From assembly GCA_028571685.1 (NCBI GenBank), contig CM053142.1, positions 126,286,796-126,350,795 on the forward strand: a DNA stretch of 64,000 nt, written 5' to 3'. Below the pieces are notes generated by a model that made no database searches, was not told where the DNA came from, and saw nothing but the letters and a program-made list of their open reading frames with translations. Within the stretch, counting starts at the first letter, position 1. Each line of letters begins with the position of its first letter. Below are positions 36,456 through 46,864 of this stretch, one piece after another. Source of the DNA: Heterohyrax brucei. Taxonomy: Eukaryota; Chordata; Mammalia; Hyracoidea; Procaviidae. The translations under genes and the position numbers were made by a program.

Positions 36456-36528
36456 CCGAGAGATGACTCATTCAGACTTCTGGGCTCTTTAAGTTTCCAA
36501 AAGACAGGGCCATTATTTCTATCCTTGC
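36456..36528 (-). CDS. C12orf56: C12orf56 orthologue, coding exon 3 (73-nt micro-exon)
   Basis: A small 73-nt exon that completes the reading frame between exons 2 and 4. The acceptor is TATTTTTTAG immediately above 36528 and the donor is GTGAGA immediately below 36456. The two leading bases complete the codon begun by the last G of exon 2; 23 whole codons follow (KDRNNGPVFWKLKEPRSLNE then SSL); the last two bases are completed by the first G of exon 4. It aligns with the human segment I remember as KEEKNGLAFWRSKESRSLKE. The length is not a multiple of three and entry and exit phases differ (1 and 2), so skipping this exon alone would shift the frame. Both junctions fit its neighbours without adjustment, which is the strongest support for the call. 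Confidence 0.9.
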
Positions 36529-36929
36529 CTAAAAAATATAAAATAAAGATTTAACAATATACTTGGTCATTAATTAATTTGACTTGAGTCTGTGAAGAAA
36601 ACATAGTCACATGTAACCCATTTGATGACTGTTCATAAATCTTCACAAAACCTTGTAAGTCTGATGTGATAAGCTGGACTTTGAAGGTGATCCATCTACG
36701 TGAGTGGCACTAAAGCTTAAGCTAACAACATGTTCACATGGCCAAGTGCTTTTGTAAAATATGCAAAGGAAGTACATTTTAACCACAGTCATTTAAAACC
36801 ACAGGCTCTTCTCACTTCAGTTTTCCTTCTGTCTCACTTCCCTTGGAGAGTTGCTGCAGGCACTGTATCTGTGATTTCTTCCATCCAGGATGCTTTGGGG
36901 TGTGTCCAGCACTATTTTTTTAGTTGTGC

Positions 36930-37398
36930 TAAGTATACACATTAAAAAACTACAGTTTCAACATTCTTTACACACACAGTTTAGTGACTTTGTGCCCGTC
37001 ATGTTGTGCAATGACCATCATTACCCATTTCCATTTCCATTACCTTCACAGAACCTCTGTGTCCCTGAAGCAATGACCTCTCCTTTTGCCTTCCTCCCAC
37101 TAGCCCCTGATAACCATTAATTATCTTTGATCTCCCTACCTACCTATTCTAGATCTTTCAGGTAAGTGGAATCATACAGTGTTTACTCTTTTGTGACTGA
37201 CTTATTTCACTCAGTATGACATTTTCATGGCTCATCCATGTTGTAGCATATATCTGGATTTCATTTGTTGCTGTGACTAAGTAATGTTCCATTGTATGTT
37301 TGTACCTCAGTTTATCTGTTCATCCGTTGGTAGATATCTAAGTTGTTTCCATCTTTTGGCTGTTGTAAATAGTGCTGTAGTGAACAGTGGTGGCTATG
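36930..37398 (-). mobile_element. Old L1 (L1M-like) 3' end, reverse orientation
   Basis: Reads as the familiar reverse L1M 3' region: 'agtggaatcatacagt', 'tttcactcagtatgac', 'ctcatccatgttgtagcat', 'aatgttccattgtatg', 'ttgtttccatcttttggctg', 'aatagtgctgtagtgaac'. Diverged, consistent with an age before the afrotherian radiation. Confidence 0.8.
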
Positions 37399-37774
37399 TT
37401 AATTATTTTTCTTTAAAGAAGACTCTCCAAATTGTTTGAGTTGAGGCCCCACAAAACCTGCATCTACCTCTGCCCAAGCCATAGCTGACTGGTTGAGGGG
37501 TGGGCTTCTGAAACAAGCTAGGCCCATCGCTGTCTTCCCTTGGACTTTTGACATTTGAAGCTGAGAGCCTTTGGAGCTGAGAAACATCAATAGCAGGAAC
37601 CTACTAGGGGAAGATCTCTCACAGGCTGCTCAGAACCCAGAACAGATCCTCAGGATTCTGGCCTTCTGTTGCTTGGCTCTTCTGTTTCACCTGGTACGCC
37701 CAAATCCTCACAATAAACCCCTAGAATCAGTTTTTTTGCTTACAAACTAAGAAATTTTTCCATACAATGACAAT

Positions 37775-38318
37775 TTAAGTTTGCAAACTGATCCTAGGAA
37801 AAGTGCTCCATACATCATTGTTGAATATCACCACAGTCACCGTCACAGCACTCCCCTTGGGAAGCTGTGCACTGACACCAGCACCTAGTCCGTGATTCAA
37901 AGCAATTTTGGAACTCCTTTTCCAGAATGGCCATCAGAGCTGTCATCTTATTATACTTGATGGTCTGAATGTCATCAAAATGTGTTCCTTTCAATGTTGC
38001 TTTTGTCTTCGGGTAAAGAAAAAAGTCACTGGGGGTCAGATCAGGAGAGTAGTGAGGGTGTTCCAATACAGTTGTTTATTTGCTGGCTAAAAACTCCCGC
38101 ACAGACAACTATACAATTAAGTTTGTAAACTTACCACCGAGCCATTGTATACAATGGCTATTCCAGGAAGAGCTTCAGAACTGCTTTGAAGGGTGGACTA
38201 GGTGCTGGCATAGGTGCATAGCTTCCCAAGGGGAGTACTTCAAAGGTGACCATAGTGATATTCAGCAATAGGTATGTAGCACTTGGAACAATTCAGTTTG
38301 AGGACTTAATTGTTGGAC
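37775..38318. mobile_element. Mariner-family DNA transposon relic, palindromic, copy 1
   Basis: The left part encodes, on the minus strand, the end of a mariner transposase: EHPHYSPDLTPSDFFLYPKT, then THFDDIQTI and EKEFQNCFE…QCTASQGE. The SPDL Asp fits the third acidic residue of the D,D34D triad. The right part (38100-38290) repeats the same 3' end on the plus strand (LQNCFEGWTRCWHRCIASQG). Arms about 37797-37935 and 38158-38290 are inverted copies around a unique centre. Not functional. Confidence 0.85.
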
Positions 38319-38624
38319 CTTGTAAATACTTAAGACTGCAATCATCGTGGACTCTTCTAATAGTAGACAGTTCACGATGTTGGTATACTAAACATGATAC
38401 AAACAATGCATTTGATTATTACTGAAATTAAAGGGAACATATTAATCCTTATACTGATAGAGATCACTGAGACTTACCTATTAGAAAGTTGATGTTACCA
38501 ATCAACTTGTACCTAAATTTAAGTTGTCTCTTAGGCAGATTTCACCCAAGTTCACTAATCTAGCTTGAACTTTTCCCTCTTGTGTGAAGTCATTAAAAGA
38601 CTGTAGCAAAGCAACTTTAATATC

Positions 38625-38995
38625 AATGACTTAACTGTATAGTTGCCTGTGAGGGAGTTTTTAGACAGTAAACAAGTAACTGCATTGGAACACCCTCTCT
38701 ACTCCCTACTCACTTGATCTCGCCCCCAATGACTTTTTTCTTTACCTGAAGATAAGAGAAATATTGAAAGGAACACGTTTTGATGACAGTCAAGGCATGA
38801 AGGGTAACATGGTGACAGCTCTGATGGCCGTTCCAGAAAAAGAGTTCCAAAATTGCTTTGAAGGGTGGACTAGGCGCTGGTGTCAGTGCATGGCTTCCCA
38901 AAGGGAGTACTTTGAAGGTGACCATAGTAATACTCAGCAGTGAGGTATGTAGCACTTTTTCTAGGATGAGTTGTTGAACTTAACTGGCAGTCTTC
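38625..38995 (+). mobile_element. Mariner-family relic, single arm, copy 2
   Basis: Plus-strand mariner transposase 3' part: 'ggaacaccctctctactccc' (EHPLYS), PEDKRNIERNTF-like, 'KELQNCFEGWTRRW'-like, then the terminal 'gtatgtagcactttttctagg' as in the others. It begins in the same central sequence (cttaactgtatagttgcctg) as the palindromic copies but lacks the opposite arm. Confidence 0.75.
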
Positions 38996-38999
38996 ATAC

Positions 39000-39060
39000 A
39001 CACACACAATATATATGCATGTGTATACATATATATAAATATAAACATACCCACATACAC
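39000..39060 (+). repeat. CA/TA-rich low-complexity repeat
   Basis: Mixed (CA)n/(TA)n stretch following the mariner relic. Confidence 0.85.
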
Positions 39061-39181
39061 ATGTAAAAAATTGGTTTAGTTTACATTATCATGTTTCACT
39101 CTGCTTTGAGGATTAGTCCATTTTACTTCATACCAGTGTTTAATATACCACTAAAGGCATTAATGTCTCTTATGATACTAT

Positions 39182-39560
39182 AGCTACAGTGGCCAATTTG
39201 GCAGCCACTAGCCACCTATATGGAAACTGTGATAGCGCAGTGCTTAAGTGCTACAGCTGCTAGCGAAAGGGTTGGCAGTTCAAATCTACCCAGCATTCCT
39301 TGGAAACTCTATGGGACAGTTCTGCTCTGTCCTATAGGGTCGCTATGAGTTAGAATCAACTTGACAGCAAGGGTTTGGGTTTTAGCCACCTATAGCTACT
39401 TAAACTTAAATGAATTCACTTTCTCAGTAGCACTAACCACATTTCAAATGTTCAGTAGCAACAGGTAGCTGGAGGCTACTGTATTAGTGCTAATATAGGA
39501 CATTTCCATCACTGCAGAAAGTTCTACTAGATGGCACAAGTATAAAATGTAGCTGAAATT
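39182..39560. mobile_element. hAT-Charlie-type MITE interrupted by an AfroSINE
   Basis: Resembles the old mammalian Charlie MITE with 'gtccaatatggtagccactag' and 'cagaaagttctattggac' ends: here 'ggcagccactagccacc', 'accacatttcaaatgttcag', 'tccatcactgcagaaagttc'. The SINE at 39221-39383 splits it. Confidence 0.75.
39221..39383 (+). mobile_element. AfroSINE with perfect 11-bp target-site duplication
   Basis: Complete short-form AfroSINE: tRNA-like head 'gcagtgcttaagtgctac', 'ggcagttcaaatctacc', then 'ggtcgctatgagttagaatc' and a 'ggtttgggtttt' tail. The flanks AGCCACCTATA (39210-39220 and 39384-39394) are identical. Confidence 0.93.
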
Positions 39561-40984
39561 AGGGGTCTAACAACTCAATACATTACATTCAAGAGCTTTA
39601 GCGGCTTATATAGTTCACCACTGTCACTCTGCTCCTGTCAGAACTGTTCATTTAGAGTTTAATAACCATCCTTCATGTAAATGTAAAAAGCATTATTCAA
39701 GATTCCTAACTGGCCCATATATGGCCATCTCTATGGTACTGAAACAAAGCTTTAGATCTCAAAAACAGCTAGATCTTGTTAGGAATCCTATTAAAAGAGT
39801 TGATGCTTTCAAGTTTAAAGATCTTTACCATAAATAATTTACAATTTTGAGCTTTCTTTGTTCAGGCTGACCCAGTTGAATAGAGTGAGAGCGACTTCAC
39901 CGCATGACATAAATATTCCCTAGGCTTGCCCCCCAGAGATTTGGAGTGAGTCCTGACAATTACCGTTATTTGAATGCTCAGTAGTTAATGGGTGCCACTT
40001 TTCTAGGCATGACATCATCATTACTAACATTAAGGTTTTAGTAAATAACTTGTCAGAGAGATGGTCAGACAAGTATATGTCTATCTTTTGCTTCAGGGTC
40101 ACCTATTATAGAATGTCCACGAGGTGAACCTGGATCTAGAGCAACACCTAACCTGGAGAACAAGCTGCTTGGAGAAGAACTGGACACAGGGCACTTAACT
40201 GTTGACATGCGGGAAGGGAGAACACTTTTTTCCATCCTATAATATGTACTGTGGCTCCTTGTTTGTTTCTTGTTTTTTATTAAAAATTCCCACATAAATG
40301 TCACAGGGTACCTTAGAGGTGGAATTAAAGAAGAATGAGGGACGGGGTAGAGGGGAGGATAATTGTGTGGGTAGCCACGCACATGGATACAAGTAAGTTT
40401 GGTTTTAACTCTTCACTGCTTTTTACACCATCTGCAAAGTTTCTTGGCTTTTAAATTTCATCAAATGTCTATGTATAATTGGCTTTTTAATGTGTGTTTT
40501 GATCCTCTTAAACACGTTAGGGAAAAAAAAAAACATTGGTAATTATGCTTGTGGATAAGAATAAATATGCATTTAAGGCAACCAACACCCGTTAGATATC
40601 CTAATTAGTGTAGCAAGAGATCTGATGAGCAACTAGGGATTTAAAAAGTGCTAATTACAAGACCTTCTACAAACAGTTGCCATGCCCGAGAGTCAGTGTG
40701 GAAAGGTACCCATCCGTGAGAGGGTACAAACACTGTACAGTTTTCCCACACTTTGTGCTTATTCAGTCAGCAGGTTCTGACTGTGACCTGGAGAGAAGTC
40801 TAATGGAGAGGGGATGGGATGCAGTGGGAGGCTGGTCTAGCTACACTGGCTGGGTTGCAGTGGGAAAGGGTCTATCCATGAACCACCTTAGACCTTGATT
40901 CTTTCCTTGTCCTTCTATGCTAAGGATGCAGTTTAATGGCTGATTGGTTTCCAGCTGCATGCCCAGCCCGACCCCACATCATTT

Positions 40985-41140
40985 CGTTTACTACAACAAG
41001 ACCAGGGAGCTAGTAATAGAGATGAAAAAGCCAAGTCTCATAGAGGTTAACTGACTTGCGGAAGGTCACACAATCAGAAAATGGTAGAGCCAGGACTCAC
41101 ACCTTGGCTGAGGCCAAAGTCCATGCTCTTTTTTTATGCT
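40985..41140 (-). mobile_element. MIR SINE, reverse
   Basis: 'agaggttaactgacttgcgg', 'aaggtcacacaatcag', 'agagccaggactcacacc' match the reversed MIR. Confidence 0.8.
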
Positions 41141-41198
41141 TTTCGCCAGCTCCCAAGTATAGGGACAGTTAAAGGGCTCCTTAATATATCCTAAGCCA

Positions 41199-41353
41199 AA
41201 ACCCACTGCCATTGAGTTGATTCCAACTCATAGTGACCCTATAGGATAGAGTAGAACTGCCCCACAGTTTTCAAAGAGTGCCTGGTAGATTCAAACTGGC
41301 AACCTTTTGGTAAGCAGTTGTAGCACTTAATTACTACACCACCAAGTTTCCCC
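41199..41353 (-). mobile_element. AfroSINE, reverse
   Basis: 'ccactgccattgagttg', 'agaactgccccacag', 'tactacaccaccaagtttcc'. Confidence 0.88.
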
Positions 41354-41374
41354 CAATGCATTAAAAAAAAAAAA

Positions 41375-41565
41375 AATTCTATTACCACTGAATCGATTCT
41401 TAGAGCAGCCCCATGTGTCACAGTAGAATTGCTCCATAGAGCTTTCTTGGCTATATCCTTATTGGAGTAGATGCCCAGACCTTTCTTCCCGAGTGTCACT
41501 GGGTTGGTGGGGACCACCAACCTTTAGGTTAGAAATCAAGCACAAACCTTTTGCAACACCTGGGG
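41375..41565 (-). mobile_element. AfroSINE, reverse, diverged
   Basis: Directly follows the previous copy: 'accactgaatcgattc', 'agtagaattgctccatag', then a diverged middle and 'caacctttaggttagaaatc'. Confidence 0.65.
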
Positions 41566-42338
41566 TCTTTATATATATATAAAAATTATGAAAATGAACA
41601 GTTTAATCCTGAACCATGTATTCTATCCTGTTTTTATCCATTTGTCCTTGAATTTTTACAACTTTTTCATGGAAGAAGCTTATGTGAAGCCCCAAATGGA
41701 GAATATATAAAACCAGGGTTACTGGTTGAGCCAGTGAGTGTCAGGAGGCCTGACCACCATCGTCACCTGCATGTCCCCTTGCCTCTCTGTGGATCTTCTA
41801 GAGAGGGAAATCACTGAGCTCCCGGAGGACAGGATCTAAAGGTGATCTTTCAGCTTTTTATGTACATGTGTACACAGTTCTTGGAGGTAGGGAGATTCTT
41901 TAAAAAATAATTATCAAGGTGGGACCTTGTGGGTTCCCTTGCTTGGAGTGGGGGCAGGAGTTGGGGTAGGAGAGCCCAAGAGTCACAGAGATGAGTATCA
42001 AGGGTTAAATCCTGAAGCCAGGTTCACCATCCTTCCAGTTACCCGCCTGCTTTGCTATGAAATCTATGGTTTATAACGAGATTATTATTTAATAGGAGAA
42101 CTGACCAAATAGAATCCCAACTCTAACTCATTCTTTTTTTTTAAAAAAAAAGTCAGTATTTAGTGTCCACACTTCCTTTCTTTACTTGTGTTCCACATAT
42201 ATATATTTATGGCAAACTGTGTGCTGGGCACTCTACTGCTGACAATAGATTGATTAGGTCATCCTTAACATTATCTTTTTTTGTCTTACAAGAAACATTA
42301 TCTTTTTTGGTGTCATTTTAAGAAAATATATTACATAC

Positions 42339-42501
42339 CTTTTTTACTTTTAGCATTGGCATGCTGAAATGGTAATAGCAATTTCCTGATACCTTTTGAT
42401 TTTTCAAATTCTTTTTTCAAAGAAGTTGAAGAATAGGTGATACGAATGTGTTGGTTGATTTCTCTGTCTGGTCCATTCAAAAATTCTGGGTAATCATCAA
42501 T
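42339..42501 (-). CDS. C12orf56: C12orf56 orthologue, coding exon 2
   Basis: A 163-nt exon bounded by an acceptor with a pyrimidine-rich tract (…CCCCTAG at 42502-42503) and a donor reading GTATGT just below 42339. It enters in phase 0 and leaves one base of the next codon. The translation starts IDDYPEFLNGPDREINQHIR and ends in a lysine-rich stretch (about NAKSKKG with the next exon). This matches the human protein after its first 80 residues as I remember it (IDDYPEFL..PDREI.QHIRI.YSS). There are no stops or frameshifts. The exon was not visible as a long open frame; it was found by expecting the continuation of exon 1 and checking splice sites. It lies about 14.6 kb from exon 1. Confidence 0.95.
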
Positions 42502-42633
42502 CTAGGGGACAAAAGAAATTTTAATTGAGACAACTGAGAGCAAATGTAAGTGCTTACCCATGCAGAATAGCAGATCCCCCAAAGTTCAGGGTGAATGTCA
42601 CATTCTTTCTTTTTGTTTTCTCAACAGGGGCAC

Positions 42634-43157
42634 TGTCATGAATTGAATTGTGTCCCCCCAAAAATATGTGTAGCCATGTGGCTGGGCCATGATTCACAGT
42701 ATCTTATGACTGTCCTCCATTTTGTGGTTTTCGTCTGCTGTATGTTAAAGCATTAGGGTGGGACTGTAAAGCCCTTTATAGGATCACCTCCCTGCTCCAC
42801 TGTAAAGGGAGTTTCCCTGAAGTATGGCTTGCCCCACCCTTAGTCCTTTCATCCTGCAAGACATAAAAGGAAAGAGAAGCAGGCTGAGAATTGGAAACCT
42901 CGTACCATCAAGAAAGCTGCACTGGGAGAAGAGTGCGTCTGTCAGACCTGAGGTTCCTGCGCCAAGATGCTCCCTGGACAAAGACTGATGCAATACCTGC
43001 CTTTCCTCCAGAGCCGACAAGGGGAAAGCCTTCCTTTGGAGCAGACACCCTGAATATGGACTTGTAGCCTACCAGACTGTGTAAGAATAAACCTTCCTTT
43101 GTTAAAGCCATCCATTCTGTGGCATTTCTGTTAGAGCAGCCCTAGCTGACTAAAACA
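42634..43157 (+). mobile_element. MaLR-like LTR fossil, copy 3
   Basis: A solo LTR of 524 bp with TG…CA ends (starts 'tgtcatgaattg', ends 'gctgactaaaaca'). Nearly the same length as copy 2. The flanks GGCAC and GTCAT match only partly, so the duplication has decayed. Confidence 0.8.
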
Positions 43158-43320
43158 GTCATGTTTCCCCTTTTTACTGTTAGGTTTCTCATTCCTGCCT
43201 CTATTTACTTTTGAGTCCTTACTAGAAATGTGCTCAGCAACAGAACTCAGTAAACTACTTATATGGTAAGAATGCTAAATAAATAGTAACAGTGTTGTTT
43301 GTTAAAAGCTATTCCTCTCC

Positions 43321-43431
43321 AATAGTGTGCTGTCACCAGACAGGGAGAGCAGTGGAAGCTGCATATAGGGGGGCATGTAAATTTACATGTGAATGTACAT
43401 TTTCACTCAGTTATGTTAAATAAAAAAAAAA
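43321..43431 (+). mobile_element. Very short L1 3' end with perfect 17-bp target-site duplication
   Basis: A 111-bp 5'-truncated copy of the L1 3' end (aatagtgtgctgtcacc … tatgttaaataaaa plus A-run). The 17-bp flanks at 43304-43320 and 43432-43448 (AAAAGCTATTCCTCTCC) are identical. The perfect duplication and uninterrupted A-tail point to a recent insertion. Confidence 0.93.
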
Positions 43432-43689
43432 AAAAGCTATTCCTCTCCTTCTTCTATTGTAAAGAGAGATGATTTGTTTAAAGGCCTCAAAAAATAGAGA
43501 CTTAGTTAGGCTTAAAGTAGGATGTTTCTCTGTAAGAGATCCTGTAAATAAAACATATAGGTTTGTACTATTAGTAATGTCTTCCTCTAAATAGTTGCCT
43601 GTCTTCTCTCCTCTCCAAAGTGCACCATTTTCTATTCTTGATTAAAAGAAAGTAGATGTTCATAGAGTCCTTGACACAGTGGGAGGAAA

Positions 43690-44093
43690 ACGGATGTGAA
43701 GAACTCACATTCTACGAAAATGACCACACCTGATGGTCTGACAGACTGGAGGGTCCCTGGAAGACACGGCCCCCAGACTCTCTTAGCCCAGCACTGCAAC
43801 CATTCACAAAGCCAACTCTCCACCCAAAGATCAGACTGGACTATTAGTCATAAAATGATATTGGTGAAGAGTGTGCTTTGGGGCTTAAGTAGATACATGA
43901 GGCCAACTGGGCAGATCTTGTTGAGAGTGAGATGAGAGGGTGGAGGGGGAAGGGAGCTAGCTGAATGGACACAGGAAATACAGGGTGAGGAGAGCAGCTA
44001 GAATTACATAGCAGTATGTGTGTACGTTTTCGTATAACAAATTGACTTGGATTGTAAGCTTTCACTTAAAGCACAATAAAATATTAAAAAAGA
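43690..44093 (+). mobile_element. LINE 3'-end retroposon (same family as 59510-59928)
   Basis: Shares 'gtctgacagactggagg', 'catgaggccaactgggcag' and the 'ctttcacttaaagcacaataaa' terminus followed by an A-rich tail. 5' truncated; no reading frame of note. Confidence 0.65.
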
Positions 44094-44104
44094 AAATATA
44101 GAGG

Positions 44105-44232
44105 TTGTTGTTAGTTGCTGTGGACTTGATTGCTACTCATGATGACCTCATGTGCAGAGTAAAATTGTGCAGAGTAGAAATGCTCCATAGGGTTTTCAAG
44201 GCTGTGACCTTTCAGAAGCAGATGGCTAGTCC
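44105..44232 (-). mobile_element. AfroSINE/RTE-tail type SINE, reverse, fragment
   Basis: Starts 'ggttgttgttagttgctgtgg', then 'agaaatgctccatagggttt' and 'gctgtgacctttcagaagc'. Confidence 0.65.
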
Positions 44233-44726
44233 TATTCTTTCCTGGCACTAGTAGGTATTTGCATATTTCAAAGTCATAATTTTCTTGGCAAAGCCCAGAA
44301 AAAAATATTTACAATACAAAGTTTGTTAAAAAACAAACAAAACTTTGTTAAGTGTAATATAAGTCTAATTTTATAACCATACATTTGCAAATTAAAAAGC
44401 CTGGGAATATTTATATATTTTGATCGTCTCTGAGTGGTGAAATCACTGGTGATTTTTATTTTCTCACAAGTTTTTACGTGTAGTTTTAAATCTTTTTTTA
44501 CAATGAACAGATACTGCTTTTATAATAAGAAAAAATAAGTTATTTAAAAATTACAGAGAATAAAAAGATTAGAAATAACTTAAGCATTCCTGAAGCATAA
44601 TTCCTTTACAGACTACAAAATTATTAACTAAAACATCTTGTGAGTACCTCCACTGGGCTGTGTTTCATTAGACTGACTTGAATTACTCTATATAGAATTA
44701 CACTGTATACTTGAATAAATAACACA

Positions 44727-45255
44727 TTGCATTGGGCAAGTCTGCTGCAAAAGACCTCTTTAAAGTGTTAAGAATCAAAGACTTCACTTTGAGGACTATG
44801 GTGTGTCTGATCCAAGCCATGATATTTTTGATCACCTCTTCTGCATGCGAAAGCTAGACAATGAATAAGGAAGACCAAAGAAGAATTGATGCCTTTGAGT
44901 TATGACGTTGGCAAAAAATACTGAATATACCATAAACAGCTAGAAAAACAAAAAAGTCTGTCTTAGAAGAAATACGGCCAGAGTGCTCTTGGAAAGTAGG
45001 ATGGTGGCACTTCATCTCACATACTTCGAACAAGTAATCAAAAGGGACCAGTCCCTGGAGAAGGATATTGTGCTTGGTGAAGTGGAAGGTCAGAGAAAAA
45101 GAGGAAGACCTTCAATGAGATGGACTGACACAGTGGCTGCAACAATCAGCTCAAACATAACAATTACGAGGGTGTTACAAAGTCCAGGCAGTGTTTCGTC
45201 CTGCTGTACACAGCGTCACTATGAGTCAGAACCAACCTGACAGCACTTAACACAA
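44727..45255 (+). mobile_element. RTE-type LINE, 5'-truncated 3' end
   Basis: Plus-strand RTE fragment. The best preserved part reads QSLEKDIVLGEVEGQRKRGR then RWTDTVAATISSN (about 45046-45155), which is the RTE C-terminal block just before the 3' end. The tail includes tcactatgagtcagaacc and ends 'cagcacttaacacaataac'. A long AfroSINE follows almost immediately. Confidence 0.8.
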
Positions 45256-45271
45256 TAACATATACCTGAAA

Positions 45272-45632
45272 GAAGCCCTGGTAGCACAGTGGTTAAGCAT
45301 TTGGCTGCTAATTGAAAGGTCAGCAGTTACAGCCTACCAACTGCCCCATGGAAGAAGATTTAATAGCCTACTTCCATAAAGATTACAGCCTTGGAAATCC
45401 TATGGAGCATTTTACTCTACCCTGGTGGCATTGTGATTAAGTGCTACATCTGCTAACCAACAGGTCAGCAGTTCACATCTGCCAGGTGCTCCTTGGAAAC
45501 CCTATGGGGCAGACCTACTGTGACCTATAGGGTCGCCATAAGTCATAATCACTCAACAACAGTGGCTTTTGTTTACTTTTATAGAGCTGCTATGAGTTGG
45601 AATTGACTCAATGCAATGAGTTTGCTTTGGGC
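45272..45632 (+). mobile_element. Nested AfroSINEs (one inside another, same strand)
   Basis: An outer long-form copy (45272-45420 and about 45576-45632) is interrupted after 'cattttactct' by a second, short-form copy (about 45421-45575: 'accctggtggcattgtg' to 'gtggcttttgttt'). The outer resumes 'tatagagctgctatgag'. Confidence 0.8.
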
Positions 45633-45784
45633 ATATACTCCTACTCCTTACATACCAACTGTCTCATGATCTCACATTTCACATTGACAGCAATAGTAGC
45701 AAATCTGCTATCTGACTGTTTTGTGCATTAATGACATATATCTGGGAGTAACAAAGCCAAAGTGTGAGGCAAGAACAATGCCAG

Positions 45785-45980
45785 ATAATGGTTAAGGTTA
45801 TGTGTCAGGTTGGCTAGGCTATGACTCTCAGTGGATTGGCAGTAATGTAATCATGTAATTGGCAGTTATATAATGGTATGGTCATCTTCCATTTCTGTGT
45901 TCTGATGTGATCATCCTCCATTTTTTATAATGCCAATTTTCCAATAAGAACCTAGTCTTTGGAACCTAGCCATGTTGATA
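45785..45980 (+). repeat. Unclassified repeat shared with 53275-53490
   Basis: 'gttggctaggctatgactctcagtggattggcag' style sequence (read here in short pieces: ttggctaggctatgac, tctcagtgg, atgtaattggcag) matches the reverse of 53275-53490. Could be an LTR end; too short to class. Confidence 0.45.
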
Positions 45981-46864
45981 AGTGAGGAGTGGGTATATTT
46001 GAAAGTAATTTTTAAAAACTGAATTTGTGTACTTCCTGATAGTTTTTCATTAATCTATCTTCAATTACTTTAAATTAGATTTTTTAAAATTCTTTTTACT
46101 AGCATTTGATATTTCCTTCATATGTTTGTCAAAAGCTGGAGGACAACAGGAAAAAGTTTTACCAAATTCTAAGTAGTTGCAAAAGATCTGTAGAGGAATG
46201 CATTCTTATTCTTGAATTAATGGTTTGAAGTACTTGCCTACGGTGATACCCTGCCTTTACTAAACTGTTAATTTATTAGATGCTATTGCTGCTTCTCTGC
46301 CATAAAAAGGGAAATGTGTCATTAAAGAGAACATCCAGAACTCCTAAGCATTTAGTTGAGAACTTAGCACAATTTTAGATAGCATTTTGTTCTGTGGTTC
46401 ATGGGTTTGCCATGAGCTGCCAGCCAATTCTGCGGCAGTTAACAACAACAACAACAAACCCAAAGAATAACTGAAATAAGATACCTTAGAAAGTAGTAGC
46501 CTAGACTAGAGAGATCACCTTCTTTGATTATGCAGGGATTCAGGCAACAACGATGTTCACTGAAGAAGACTGATTTTAGAATACGGGTTTTCTTAAGTGA
46601 AATCAATATGCTATTTGTTAAACTGAGCATTATCTTTTTTTTCCTGTACCTTTGGTCTAATTTAAAGATATTAAATAGCTTAGTACAATAGCCGAGCATA
46701 TAGTAAGCATTTGATAAAGGGACTGAGGTAGATGTTTTTGATGCCTTATTTAGAGGCAAGTAAGGAACAATGAAAGCTTGAATTCCAGGCAGGGCTCTGT
46801 CACTGACCAGCCTTAGGACCTTATGAGAAAAGAGCCATTCCTAAAAAGTGTGTGTTAGATATAT

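Larger units (their letters stand above)
36529..42338 (-). other. C12orf56 intron 2
   Basis: Donor GTATGT after exon 2 and acceptor TTTTTTAG before exon 3. It contains an old L1 3' end in reverse, mariner relics, a hAT-Charlie MITE with a SINE in it, a MIR and two reverse SINEs. The stretches 39570-40960 and 41560-42338 hold no recognisable gene; they are A+T-rich intronic sequence. Confidence 0.85.

Noticed and set aside
39221-39383. tRNA gene-like head of AfroSINE
   Set aside because: The tRNA-like A and B box similarity belongs to the SINE promoter; no cloverleaf with anticodon is kept.
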